From assembly GCA_965644295.1 (NCBI GenBank), contig CBFFRP010000078.1, positions 62,001-126,000 of the forward strand: a stretch of 64,000 nt of DNA. Direction: 5' to 3'. Source of the DNA: Paraphysomonas bandaiensis. Lineage: Eukaryota; Chrysophyceae. Below are positions 11,613 to 23,409 of this stretch, piece after piece. The notes below the pieces were generated by a model. That model ran no database searches. It was not told the origin of the DNA and saw nothing but the letters and a program-made list of their open reading frames with translations. The position numbers and the translations under genes were made by a program. Each line of letters starts with the position of its first letter. Position 1 is the stretch's first letter.

Positions 11613-12112
11613 CAGGGCTGCGTATGAATTAATAATCGCAGATAGTAGTCAATTAATTTTGTACAAACATACATTACCTGCCAATATTGTAGCTACTTCA
11701 ACTGTCGTTTCAGTCCAGAGGCGACGGTTCATGCGTAATAACATAAGTAATTCTAAATGCAAATTAGTCACAACAATCTTAGCTCTACCGAACAACCTTT
11801 CAACCTTATTGGTTGTGATATGCAAGTGCTTTAATATGCTGCGGTAACGAGCTCGCTTGCGCTGCCTAATACCATCAATCTAACGTTGCGCTGTGTCGTC
11901 ATTCTGAACTAGACTCTCACTGCCATTATGTATGATATTATGATAGCCCTATGGATATTATAGTCTATCATCAATATTCGTGATCAATTAATTGACGCTA
12001 GCTGGAGTCAATTATAATAGCAATTATGATTTGATGTGCGTCCCAATTTCAATTATTGCAATTTCAATAATTGACAATTAATTGAAAATCAATTAATTGA
12101 TACGCAGCCCTG
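11613..12112 (-). mobile_element. hAT family A internal-deletion element
   Basis: The ends are inverted: CAGGGCTGCGTATGAATT at 11613 and ATTGATACGCAGCCCTG ending at 12112. On the minus strand, about 11850-11650 translates to TTNKVERLFGRAKIVVT and then LLRMNRRLWTETTVEVA. The first part resembles the hAT C-terminal dimerisation region (NxVERLFSxAKxVxT). The 5' subterminal sequence lies at 12112-11990, so most of the transposase is deleted. The CAGGG ends and the dimerisation motif together support hAT. No clear 8-bp target duplication was found. Confidence 0.6.
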
Positions 12113-13435
12113 GTAGTTATTACTTTTTAGTAGCCACTTTAGAGGCAGCACCAACATATTATATTACTTTATGATACCTATAAGCTAGAAATGATATATT
12201 AAAATTATAATTTGCTAGCAATACTACATTCTACAGAGAAAAACACCACGTTGAAATGCATGCATGAACTTCTCAAGAAAATGCTCCCTTGGATGTTTGA
12301 AACTGTTTACACTCGTTAGTGTCTCTGCGTAATCCCTGTCGGGCACAGGTCACAGTAACAGTTTCCTCATTCATCTTGCTACAAAGAATGAACAAACCCG
12401 CTTCGAACTTCAATTCTTGCATCCCGAATGGATACAATTACCATTAGTGTACGCCCTCTAAGATAATTCCTCAGAGAAGTATATAAACACAAAGAGAAGT
12501 AGACAAAAACAGCTACCTGAGGAGCACTGTTCAAGAGATATTTCGCCCTAAGTAGAACTGGTTCATGCTGCCTAACTGCACAACCTCTCGGACTATCTTA
12601 AACCATTATTGAGGTCAAAGTTTGCCCTTAGACTGGAATGATGCCCTGGTCTTGATCATGGAGTCTTTCTGGTACTGCTCGTGTATGATCTTATATCATT
12701 TAGAGTTGTCACTCAGAGAACACAAATCAGACTTTATGCAAACTAGTTGTAAGAATTGCACAGAACTCATATATGTGAAAGTCCGGCTGTATACAAAACG
12801 TTTTGAGGGCTAAACTTCACTGTAGGGATGTGGATCAGTACAGCCTGATGTGAGAGTTACCTCTGCGAAATGAAAATGTTGATTGATTCGTGTCCAATGC
12901 TCCATGATTGATACAATGGGGGTGGAATGATACTCGCAGTGTTGTGTGATTAGTAAAAAAAACGACTCTCGATGATGTAAAAAAATGCACACCTGCGTAT
13001 GCATATGCCTTGTGTGTACTGCTGCTGGTGAGGGTGTGCTTTGGAGGGTTTGAAAGACGATCACTGACGTTTCATGTCTTCCATTTGCCCCTTCCTTCTG
13101 CTCCTGCTGTACATACACGCACCTGCCCATCTTGTTAATATATGTATGAAAAAAACCATTGCAATGGCGAGTATGCAACCCAACACACACATACGGCTAT
13201 ATACAGAGAGAGTACATGAAGTTTAGGAGCGTGTTGAGGTGGTGATATATGTACACTATATGTGCTCTATAAGCGAACGAAACACAGAGAGCTTAACAGA
13301 GAGCATCCACCGATTAGAAAGGGACTTTAAGTACCATGTGTTGGCTATGCGCGGACTAACTATAATAGACAGTTGCTGAAACTAACCTCTGAAGAACTAA
13401 CGACTCTCTGGGCCTGACTCTCCTTCACGACAGAT

Positions 13436-15818
13436 ATGTTTGCATCAAGTAGTATGGATCTGTCGAAACCTATTTCTCGCCGTCGATCTTCTCTGGTATC
13501 CACGAAAACATCTGTGGATAGTTGTGAGGATAGAAGGGATCCAATATTCGTACAGGCGAACTATACGAGAGAATGTGAAGTCCAGAATCGAAAGGTGGAG
13601 GGTGATATTTTCATATGGTTTAACTCTGAAACTCTCATTTGTAGTTTAAATATAACCTAAGCTTGGCTCAAAGAATATTTTTGGTGTTAGATGACCCGTC
13701 GACATGGTGAGCTTGTAGTAGATATATTTTTAACTTAACCAATACATCTCGAACAGCTTGTTGGCCAAAGTGACATCAGTATTCATGATTATCGTCATCG
13801 TTCTTAGCTGTGCCATATATGTTCTCTCTACTGATCCTGGTGTGAAGTGAGTATAAAGTTCATTGTATTGTTTCCTTCCTTTTACCGGTGTGGCACAGGT
13901 ATCAACCCTCGGACTGTGATAGTCCAGTCTGCGACAACGAGCCGGAATGTCCTGGCAGAATTGTTTGTGAACCTGAGCCTCCCAAATACTTTTTTACGAT
14001 TGAGATTGTTTGCATTGCCTTTTTTACGGCGGACTATACCCTGCGCATGCTCTTTGTTGGCCTTATGCCGCCTCGGTAAGAGATATTCGTGATGTCGTAA
14101 ATTTCTGTCATCGGTATACTCGCCAGGCTTGCAGGCGTGCTTCCAAACGACTGGGACGAAGTGGCATCAGATACCTTCCGGCAACAGAAAGTAATAGTCC
14201 CAGACCCTGAATTTAGCCCGTGGTGGATATTATTGAAATACTTCATACAGCCTATGAATATTGTTGATCTCGTTGCAATAGTCCCTTTCTTCATAGAGTA
14301 TGCCACTTCCTCTGGGTCCTCAATAGCTATCGTGAGAGTTCTCCGCCTGGCGCGTATGCTTAGGATATTTAAAGCCAGCAAATACAATGAAGGAACCAAG
14401 TTGCTAGCGACCACCTTAACGCGATCCTTTTCTGCACTCTCACTTCTCTTCTTTTTTACCGCCTTGGGAGTGGTGCTATTCGGATCTCTCATCTACTTTG
14501 TGGAATCAGGCAATTATACCGTCACAGAAGACTACCCGGATGGGGTGTATCTGCGGAAGAATCTCAGAGGTAGTTTGCGTTGTACCTGGTCGTAATGGTG
14601 ACTTATGACCTTTGCAGGGGACGAAATGGAGATATCGCCATTCACCTCCATTATCGTGTCATGTTATTGGGTGATTGTGACGGCAACCACAGTCGGGTTT
14701 GGCGACCTGTACCCTACTTCGAGTGGGGGACGACTTGTGGCATGCGTTTGTATGTATTGCGGACTGCTGGTATTGGCATTGCCTATTACGGTGGTAGGAT
14801 CTAACTTTTCAAGAGTGTACTCGGAAAAAGAAGAGCGCGAGGAATACGAAAAAGAAATGGAGGAGCTCTTCGAAGGAGTGGCTGCTACCCAGTCCAAGAA
14901 AAGTGGTCCTCTACTAGGACCAGTAAGTTTCAAACCCATCATTGCTCACTTTTTGTGTTTCTAAATGTATGTAATACATATTATATTACGCAGTTCGGTG
15001 GGGCGTTAAGGGTACGTACAGTGAGCTCCAACCCGCCTGTTGTCGATGCTTTAGGTGACTCTACCCATGATCCTGCACCTACAGTCCCAATTAGAGACGA
15101 AATGGAAATACCACCACCGACGAACAAGCGTGATATTTTGAAAAACATTCAGCGCGATAAGTCAGAGAAAAAGGGGGTGGTAACCGACCCTGGAGACGTA
15201 GAGATGGACAAGTTTAACTGTCGTCCTAGGGCCAGTTCTAACCCTGAGTGCAACTGGAGACTAAGGTGCGCTTCAAGTGGAGCGGTGCCTCTTCCCCCTG
15301 GCAAGAGGATAATCCCTATTATAACACCAGCCCCTATCACCAAGAAGTATATATTCAAGAGACAGATAATTAAGATTGGGAGAATTATGAAGGGCGAAAA
15401 GCTACTTCGCAATCGAAAGGTAGCCGCTCGAGTAAACAACAGCCCGTATAGAAGCCCTGGACAATATGTTGGCTCTCCTGCAGATTCTACTTCCGCACTG
15501 TCTATATTAGCGGACGGATCATTGGATAGCCTTAATTCTCTTGTTCACATATCTGAGCAATTGAACTGCCTGATCGATATGCTCAAGGAAAGTCATCGAC
15601 TCAAGCAAGATACCGCCACAGATGCATCGACACGGTGTCCGAATGATCACTTAAGTAGCAAGTCGACGAGTACTAGCAGCGATGACGCAATACACCAGAC
15701 TGGATCAACGACGCCATCGTATTGCGCTGACTCTGAGGTCTTCCAAAAGCACCTATTGAAATATTCTAATTTAAGTAAAAGCGAATCCAAAAGTGAATAC
15801 GATGACTATGACTCATAG
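13436..15818 (+). CDS. Voltage-gated potassium channel (Kv-type)
   Basis: Seven exons (13436-13617, 13662-13706, 13757-13846, 13899-14075, 14127-14569, 14618-14922, 14994-15818) join to 688 aa. The pre-S1 segment [10 protein letters not shown] is typical of Kv subunits. S1 is [16 protein letters not shown] and S2-S3 run to about residue 222. S4 is [15 protein letters not shown] (about 233-247) with arginines every third position. The pore has the filter TVGFGD (about 337-342), and S6 contains [12 protein letters not shown]. It should form a plasma-membrane tetramer conducting K+ on depolarisation. The N-terminus is only about 80 residues and no T1 tetramerisation domain is visible. The C-terminal tail (about 300 residues) is charged and Ser-rich, starting with a coiled-coil-like [14 protein letters not shown]. 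The first intron (44 bp, GTTTAA donor) and the start codon are the weakest parts of the model. Confidence 0.9.
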
Positions 15819-16635
15819 TATATATTGTTTGAATGTTGATTTATCGCCTGAATGAATTATATCTGATATGATGCGTGCATAGTATCTTAACTGAAATACT
15901 TACACCAGTATTAGCATATAGTAGTTTTTCGGTATTTGTACGTAGACTATATTTTTCGTATTAAGTAGTGGATGGTTTGCTTGTTTCTGTAATAATACGT
16001 ACGTAACATTGTGGCATCACTTTTTATTCAGCTTGTATAATGGTTGTGTCCACCAATTTGGACAAGATTTTTTTTTTACTCCTGTAGCTCCAAAGGCCTT
16101 GTAAAGAATAATCATATTTAATTACTTTCAGCATCTAATAATCACTATTAATAGATAGCACTAAAATAACGCACCCAACGTGTGTCACAAAGTTCATTGC
16201 TACTGCTAACAGTCAGTAACAGTTCATTGCTGCCGGTACATCACATAGATGCCACTGGTTCCTCTGTAGTGATTATACTTGACAACTAGGTAATTGGGTA
16301 AACTACAACCCAATCGTCGCATCAAGTAAATAGGCGCATGTTAATAGGCAAATTTTTCGTTTTTTTATAACCAGGATCATGTCGGCACCGTAGGGGCACT
16401 CCAATCCTTTTACACTCTCCTCGCCGTCCAGAAAGTTATAAAAGTACTTTTTCTTTTATATGAAATAGTATTCAGTATTCAGATCATTATTTTGGCACTC
16501 TCTGCCAAATGTTAGTAATTCGGTGTTCTTTTCTGCTGATTATATTATATTATACATAATGCATGTAATATTTATATGTTTGTGTTATATACTTATTACT
16601 ACTGTTTTAAATACAATGAAGTCATATATATAAAA
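15819..16635. other. AT-rich intergenic region
   Basis: I see no gene, RNA or repeat that I can support. The sequence is low in coding potential and rich in A/T runs. Confidence 0.4.
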
Positions 16636-17687
16636 CAGGGCCTGGTAACCGTTAATGGGCCATTAATGGTAGTCCAGTTTCCGGCAATTATAATGGCATT
16701 AATGAAAAATGTCCCGGAAATTAAATAGCATACTACGAATTGCAACTACTTTTCCTTGCTCTCCACTTTGGCACATCAGGATCTTCTTGCAGGGCTTCAT
16801 GAAGGGTATAAGCATCCCACAACATGTAATTGGCTCGTAGGAATAGCAACGATTCTAGACGCTACAGATTCATGTTTCTACGCTCAGGTGTGATAATCAA
16901 CTTTGAAAGACTAAAGAGCCTCTCAACAAAAGTAGATTGTGCTTCAATATGAAGCAAGCAGCGGTAGTTGGACTCATATAGGTACCAAGTCGAGCTCTCT
17001 TGGTGCTCTCGGTGCAAAGTCAGTTCCTTCACTCTCGTCCTCGTTACTTCTGTCGGGTGCACCAAAATCAATGAATGAATCCAGTTGCAGATGATCTCTA
17101 ACTGCATTTCTCTCATTGCCTGTCAACTCTCTTTCATCGTTCCCTTGAATTTTAGCCACTGACTTCTCAAAATTTGCACTGACAACAATGCTTGCATTCA
17201 GGGAAAGGTACGGATGCAGCTCTGGAAATTCTTGTAGTAGTATATCAAATAACTGGCGGGCTTGGTACAAATTGGCTCCATATCTTTGCAAGGCGAGCGT
17301 AACACTCTGTAAATTTCAAGTTGCGTCAAATATTTTTTCATGAATGTTTTTAGGTGAAATATGCATATTTTTAATAATTATTTTAGAGTGTTTGGGTAAA
17401 TGGGTACATTGCTATGGATATTCTCTAACTCTAAAATGCATTGAGAATATAGTGAACAAAGTTACCACAAAGTGCCTGTAGAGTTGTCATGAAAATTGTT
17501 GTCTAATATTGTTTAGAGTTATATATATAGCAGTACATGTCATTAATGGGTTTTCAACGCCTATTGCTAAATAATAAGACATTCAATATGTCATTCATGG
17601 TAGTCCGGTTCCCGGAAATTATAATGGCATTAATGACAAACGTCCCGGCAATTATAATGCCATTACCATTAACGGTTACCAAGCCCT
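16636..17687 (-). mobile_element. hAT family B remnant with transposase C-terminus
   Basis: Inverted ends: CAGGGCCTGGTAACCGTTAA at 16636, and its near-complement AACGGTTACCAAGCCCT ending at 17687. Inside each end is a second palindromic motif (CCATTAATGG, CCGG-AATTATAATGGCATTAATGA). On the minus strand, 17291-16974 gives YQARQLFDILLQEFPELHPY ... FEKSVAKIQGNDERELTGNE, and an adjacent frame gives EAQSTFVERLFSLSKLIITP. Both are typical of the hAT transposase C-terminus and dimerisation region, here split by a frameshift. The catalytic core is absent. Confidence 0.65.
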
Positions 17688-18053
17688 AATATGAATGATT
17701 CTTTCTCCCGTTTCAATTATTTTTAAATTTCATAGATGATTTAAGCGTTTAAATTGTGTGGAAGATTATTTCCTTGTAACATATTAGCAGACAGTTGTAA
17801 CAGTCATAATGTGGCTGAATGGAGCTCTATACCAAATAGTAAGTTTTTGTCTAATCATAATATGTAACATGATATTCCTGTCGTGTGTAACATTACCTAT
17901 CTGATCACGGTGCACACCAGTAAATACCTTTGGTGTGTAGATAGGGAGGTACATCTTTTCGCTACTTCATTATGTTCAAGCGCATCAGCAATATATATTT
18001 TTATGAAAACACATGCGTATTGCTTATGTATTATAATATTAATCACAGTAACA

Positions 18054-18515
18054 TTACTCTAAAAGTTTCTTTAGCTTTATTGCTCGTTTCAAAGTTTTGC
18101 TGTGCAATTCACTTGCATCTTCATCAACACTATGATCTGTCACACTCACGTCATTATTGATGATCGAATCTACTTTCTCTGCTAGTCTAACTCTTACCCC
18201 TCCTTGTACAGATGCAAGGTAGGGACACAGTTTCTTGAACAGTGCGCTGTCAACTTTAGTTTTATCAAATGCATTATTGATTGCCCATGTCTGCAATACT
18301 TTATTGAATTTCCAAGCAGCAGGATCAGTATTTTTGTTTTCCCAATTCGTTAAGTAATTCCTTAAATCTTCTTGAAAATTTCTACCTTCATGTGCGCACT
18401 TCTCTTCCTCGCTTACACTTACAGCTGAAAGATCATTAGTGCTCGTGCTCTGCAACTTCTGAGATGAGGATGCCTTTGCAGCCTTTCTTTTCTTTTTGTT
18501 TTGTCCAGTTCCCAT
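18054..18515 (-). CDS. WKF-domain (C7orf50-like) protein
   Basis: A single exon of 153 aa if translation starts at the ATG at 18515 (MGTGQNKKKRKAAKASSS). The N-terminus is a Lys-rich nuclear/nucleolar-type signal followed by a Ser/Thr linker. The core, residues about 72-125, reads PAAWKFNKVLQTWAINNAFD, then KVDSALFKKLCPYLASVQGG, then RLAEKV. This matches the WKF domain of C7orf50-type proteins (a WKF signature, then a helical segment ending in a conserved Y-L-x-x-x-x-G). The family is little characterised and reported as nucleolar; a role in ribosome biogenesis is only inferred. An upstream in-frame ATG exists (MPFTCTED...), but the Lys-rich start fits the family better. The gene is head to head with the phosphodiesterase gene. 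Confidence 0.65.
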   Translation of the reverse strand: MGTGQNKKKRKAAKASSSQKLQSTSTNDLSAVSVSEEEKCAHEGRNFQEDLRNYLTNWENKNTDPAAWKFNKVLQTWAINNAFDKTKVDSALFKKLCPYLASVQGGVRVRLAEKVDSIINNDVSVTDHSVDEDASELHSKTLKRAIKLKKLLE

Positions 18516-18793
18516 TGCTTTATTGGTAATGTTATAACTATCCTCTGTACAAGTGAATGGCACAGTTGAGCTTGTAATGAATGGTAGGATGCATGTGATT
18601 TCTGTATTCTATTCCAGTATTCTACAATGAACTCCAACTCAGCATCGTCATCAGCAGCGAAAACATAACCAAAAAGTCGCCAAAAAAAGATCCTTTTGTA
18701 GTCCTCTGTGTGTGACCTCAGATCACCCGCTACGTATGTGATGAGGCTAATGGATGGGACTGTACGGTATAGTTTGTATACAGGGCAAAACAT
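18419..18793 (-). other. Unassigned ORF overlapping the WKF gene 5' end
   Basis: A 124-codon frame whose first 90 codons look protein-like: balanced composition, with SHTEDYKRIFFWRLFGYVF, AADDDAELEFIVEYWNRIQK and HASYHSLQAQL. The open frame extends upstream past the ATG to about 18860. The last third overlaps the WKF coding sequence in another frame and becomes Arg/His-rich, as expected of an out-of-frame shadow. It could be an upstream exon of the WKF gene, an independent small gene or transposon debris. I do not recognise it. Confidence 0.25.
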
Positions 18794-18967
18794 TCTATTC
18801 TTGTTCTGTATGTCTTGCAGCGTGTCTCTTAGTTCATATTGACAGACAGACCTTCATTATACCAGTGTATATAATTAGCACCCTTCTACATCTGCTCTAG
18901 TGATGCGTATTCGTGTTTCGAGTTGCATTTAGTGTTGTGAGACAAGGACAAATACTATTTGCGGGAT

Positions 18968-20604
18968 ATGTCGAATGCAAAGGCCAAAGCGTCAGTTGTC
19001 AGCAGATATGACAGCGTTGTCAGTGATATGAATTCTCTTGCAATAACAAGACATTATCTTGGGTTCGATGAAGAATTCTGGGAAAAAGTCGTCAGAGCGG
19101 CAGAGGGTAAAGCAACCCTTGATAAGGATGATGCGAAACACATCATCACTTTACTTCGTGGTGGTGGGGAGGATGCAACAGAATCAAAAATTGCTTCTCT
19201 CATTGTAAGCCGACTACGTGATCAGCAAGACTTGCTGGATGAGGGGTTCCTTCAGTACCTCAGTGAAAACTATAACAATACCTCCTTGCAATCCCGCCAC
19301 GACCCCGAGACTGTTCCAATGAAAACAACAGAGTCTGCTGCGGAGTTAGACCACAGCCCTGCCAAAGTAAGATTAATTTTGTGTTGAGATATAGCTTTTA
19401 ACATTATTGTCTGTATAGCCGTTTCGAAGACTTTCTTCCCAAGTTATAGATGTCCTTAAAAACTTGAAGAACTGGGACTTCGACATATTCGCACTACAGG
19501 ACATCACTTCGTCGCCGATAGTAACAATAACAACCCATTGCCTCACGGAATATGATTTGATAAATGCTCTCGACTTTGATTCTGGAAGACTACGTAGTTT
19601 CTTAAGTTGTATTCACGATGCGTACAATGCGCTGCCGTACCACAACTCTCTACATGGTGCAGACGTCACACAGACGGTGTTTTACTTCCTTTCTACCGCC
19701 CATGTGATTGAAGCGCTGCAACTAAACCAGATTGCTACAGCTTCAATCATTATTGCTGCAGCAATTCACGATGTAGGACATCCTGGGCTGAATGGGAAGT
19801 TTTTGATAACGACAAACTCTCAGATAGCGATTCAATACAGCGACAAATCTCCACTGGAAATGATGCACCTTGCGACCGCCTTTCGACTCTGGAGAATGGA
19901 TGATAATAACTTCACAGAAAGAATTCCCATAACTGTCTACCGAGAGATGCGCCGTCTTATAGTGGAGATGGTTTTGCTCACCGACAACGACATGCACTTC
20001 GCTCTGCTTAACCGTCTGGATCGACTCATCACAGTACATTCCTCATCTCCTGACCAACCACCCCTTCCTCCAGCTACTTCTGAGTTACAATCTGTCCCAT
20101 ACTTACTGTCGACCCGTACCCCTGCCTCTCATCCTAATACAGACGACAGACAACTCCTGCTACTCCAGGTGAATAATATCTGTACTCGTAAATTCGAAAC
20201 TATTGTGATAGTATATGTGTAGGTCACACTCCACACGGCTGACGTGTCAAATACAGCTAAGCCTTGGAATATTTATAATGCCTGGTTGGAGAGAATTATG
20301 GAGGAGTTCTACTTGCAGGGAGACATGGAGCGATCATTAAATATGCCAATCTCGTACGCGTTCGACAGACTCAACCCGGTGAAGCAGTCTAAATTTCAAG
20401 TGGTATGAAGCAGTGGGGTGATTCTATTTGCCCTTTAATTTTTCGTTTTAGGGGTTTATAAAGGCTATTGTTGGACCTCTCTACAAGACATTCTCTAAGA
20501 TTGACGGTATCGATATATCCGAGTGTCTAGAGCACCTATCTTCCAATGCAAGGGTCTGGAAGAAAGCCATCGCTGCAGAAGACAACGAGAACTGTTCACG
20601 GTGA
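18968..20604 (+). CDS. Class I 3',5'-cyclic nucleotide phosphodiesterase
   Basis: Exons 18968-19366, 19419-20168, 20223-20402 and 20452-20604 give 493 aa. The catalytic domain begins near residue 150 (WDFDIFALQDIT). It shows the PDE metal-binding set: YHNSLHGADV (first His), AAAIHDVGHPGLNGKF (HD signature) and LHTADVSN (second Asp motif, across intron 2). After intron 3 comes GFIKAIVGPLYKTF, matching the C-terminal QxGFI...PLY motif with its substrate-clamping Gln (KFQVGFI). It hydrolyses cAMP and/or cGMP; specificity cannot be read from sequence. The N-terminal 150 residues are helical and charged, with no GAF domain or membrane segment. The stop at 20602 overlaps a good donor (GTGAGT at 20601), so a fifth exon ending near 20769 is possible. 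Confidence 0.9.
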
Positions 20605-21179
20605 GTTCAAAGTTACAGCTGCCGCGTACGGTAATAATTTGTTGTCTAGACCTGCAGATATTTCTCGAACCGATTCTATTTAATGTGAAGCTTATTTTTC
20701 AGCTGTTTCTATCTGTTGCAGTATGAGCTGTCTTCTGAAGTAGTGCGTCACTTTGAAGTGAGCGCCTGATGGATAATATATTACTGGTGGTGTACAAGTT
20801 CATATTTGGGTTTGTAATATATTACTCCTTGTTTTGTAGTACGTTAAATTGAGATGGGTGATAATAAATGAACATTTTCTAAATGTTAGTGGTGCCATTA
20901 ATCTGTCGGGTTGTGGTAAAAGTGCTTCGTGTCATATTTATCTTCACGTTAATTTTAGATATGTATCTTAAATTACAGAACTAAGATTAGTTACCTAATT
21001 TTGTAGCTCAACTTAACTATTTTCTTATATGTTTTCTTCAACCGACATACTTATCGTCGTCAGCCTTCAGTTCATATGTTCATAGTTCATATCCATTGAA
21101 TTTTTTAGTTTTAATCAATAGACTTTGCTAGTATAATACCGATAACAATATATTGCAATATATAGGATATCAGAACGAC

Positions 21180-21290
21180 TAGGTATAATACTATAATTGG
21201 CTAGGTTGAGTCATTTATTGCTTTGACTAGATTTTTACACCGAAAATAGTATGACTAGGAAATTCAACCAAATTGACTAGGTTGAATAAT
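21180..21290. repeat. Small CTAGGTTGA inverted repeat element
   Basis: GGCTAGGTTGAGTCA and ATTGACTAGGTTGAA flank TATGACTAGGAAATTCAACC. The same modules occur in the opposite order and orientation at 60655-60775. The AT-rich palindromic structure suggests a small non-autonomous element, but boundaries are uncertain. Confidence 0.35.
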
Positions 21291-21412
21291 ATATCTCAAT
21301 ATATATTGTCATCAAAAATAAATAATAATATTTTAAAGACCAATAATACTTAATAAATACGTTGCAATATATTGAAATACATGGATAATTGATATATATA
21401 ATATATATTTGG

Positions 21413-21930
21413 CCCTCAACAAAGTCGGACTCGCACCTTTTCGTGGTGTTCTGGGGGATAAGTACCGGAGAGATTCTCTCTGGGAAACTAACGTGAGCCG
21501 CAAACATAGTCAGCAGATATTCTTCTGCCCACGCATATAGCCGAATGCTTGTGTGGTACAAGGGACACCAATAAGTGTCACTTGTGTAGACGTCTTTGGG
21601 CCCTGACGAATAAACAGGCATCCGGGAATGGGCCCACCTCAAGGGCATCCGGGACAGGGCCCACCTGAAGGGTAACCGGGGTATTGGGCTGCCTGCTGAA
21701 GTCAAGCATCCGGGATGTTCACCTTAAGAACTCAGAGCGGAAGTGGTTGCACCTTGGTGCTTGCGGCGACGCACAAGCAGCTTCCGTAGCGTTAAATAGT
21801 AGGATAAAAAAAGTGTGTACTGATTAGTTACAGGTAGAGGTCTAACTAGTTTATCTAGTATTCACCTAGCTACTAAGTTGGTGCAGGTTTTTAACGCCTA
21901 TTGCTAATAACAAGACTTTCAATATAATAT
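21413..21930 (+). mobile_element. Family R complete short copy
   Basis: The left end is CCCTCAACAAAGTCGGACTC. The centre has GGGCATCCGGGACAGGGCCC-type internal repeats. The tail runs GGTTGCACCTTGGTGC, CTTGCGGCGACGCACAAG, GTTAAATAGTAGGATA, GTCTAACTAGTTTATCTAG, then TAATAACAAGACTTTCAATA. This is the clearest full-length short form and a useful reference for the others. No ORF of note. Confidence 0.65.
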
Positions 21931-22539
21931 ATATTGGGTACTAAAAAGAAAAATTAGCTCGATCGGTTACACGAGAGGAGGACTGTTGAGTTCTGCAATA
22001 TGATGTGATATATAATATATATTGTGTAATTGAAGTGAGTTAATAGTGTGCAATAGGTGAAGCCAGCTCATAGGTGTAACGGGTGAATATATTTACAAAG
22101 GAATAAATTTAGTTACTGATGTGTGACTATATAAGTTATAGGAATGACTGGTGAACATATGATAAGCAGATGTTGCTAGGACAGATGATTTACCAGATGT
22201 TACATGAATACAACAAAGTGCATTGTGTTCAACAAAGCAAGGTTAAGGTTTACATGTAGAGCAAAGTTAACTTCAGTGAATTGTCCAATTCTAACAAGGA
22301 CAGCATGCTTAAACGGCTTGGAGTTTACTATTTGGTTAACAGCTTGACAGAGAAAGCACCAGTAAACAGTCACCCGATATATATGCTCTGTAGAGTCATT
22401 TATTTCAGTCTAATATCATTGGTCCTCAATGCATGAATATTTCTGAATATTCTAGTATAGAATGTTTTATTATTATCAAAAGGTGTGTAAGAGTTAGAAC
22501 ATATGTCGCCAAACAATTTAACTAACTTGTGCTTAACTC

Positions 22540-22710
22540 TGATATTCTACTCTTTAACGCTACGAAATCTGCTTGTGCGTCACCGCAAGCATCAAGGTGC
22601 AACTACACATCAGCTCTATCGCTCAAAGCAAAAGCAGTGAGAAAGCAGAATGTTGTTATACCTGTCATCTGCGGACTACAGGATACTGAATACTCTATTA
22701 CCCATGGCTA
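22540..22710 (-). mobile_element. Family R fragment
   Basis: On the minus strand this reads the tail section of family R (GTTGCACCTTGATGCTTGCG, GACGCACAAGCAG, then CGTTAAAGAGTAGAATATCA) next to the AACATTCTGCTTTCTCAC and GCGATAGAGC segments. It covers the central-right part only. Confidence 0.5.
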
Positions 22711-23409
22711 GGCAACAATATATATATTGAAATAGTATTACCCATGATTTCACGTGTTGTTTGTTCAATATTTAGCATTCCCGCTATTTAATAGTCATGT
22801 GGGCAATAATAATAATGTTAAGTATTTCTACAAACATCGTATTTTCAAAAACTTGAGGAAACCTAGAATTAAGTGACCTACAACTTACAATCGAACGTAA
22901 GCTTCATATCTCAGGCTGCTTGACCCCTGGCGATAAAGACTTTGTGGATCCGTGGTTAAATATATGCATGTTTAGTTACCGTAGAGTTGTAAGAAAAACG
23001 GGGAGTTTGAAAATGATATAGCTGACTATTTCCAATTCTACGAAGCAGAATTTCATTTTTCGCTCTCCATTACTGATAAAATAAAATAGTACTACTCTAG
23101 TACTGGTACCTATTTTAAGAAAATAAATTTACAAAATACAAATTGAAAATATATTATTAACGCAGAAGAAACATTACTTTCAAATCGATACACACTGGGG
23201 TGGGGGCTCTTGAAGCTATAATGTCGCAAGAATTGGATATATGACAATCGAATTCTCACAAGTTAAAATAAAAGTACATGGTGCGTGATGCAACAAGCAC
23301 TTGCGATTGGCGGATGAAACACACATCCCCAGTCGGTTTCTAACTATCATGTCTACTGCTATTCGGTATAAATATGCATCTGTTCCTATGCATGGTCTAT
23401 TTACCACAC

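Larger units (their letters stand above)
9388..13435. other. Intergenic region with transposon debris
   Basis: This holds a hAT 5' fragment (9826-10250), a family R copy (11011-11540) and a deleted hAT (11613-12112). The remainder, including 12113-13435, shows no supportable gene. Short ORFs such as 12622-12813 and 12810-13190 (minus) carry no recognisable motif. Confidence 0.5.
20605..23409. other. Intergenic region with repeats
   Basis: Contains a CTAGGTTGA-type inverted element (21180-21290), a complete family R copy (21413-21930) and a fragment (22540-22710). No gene can be supported; the ORFs at 21277-21705 (minus) and 22529-22711 lie within or next to these repeats. Confidence 0.5.
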
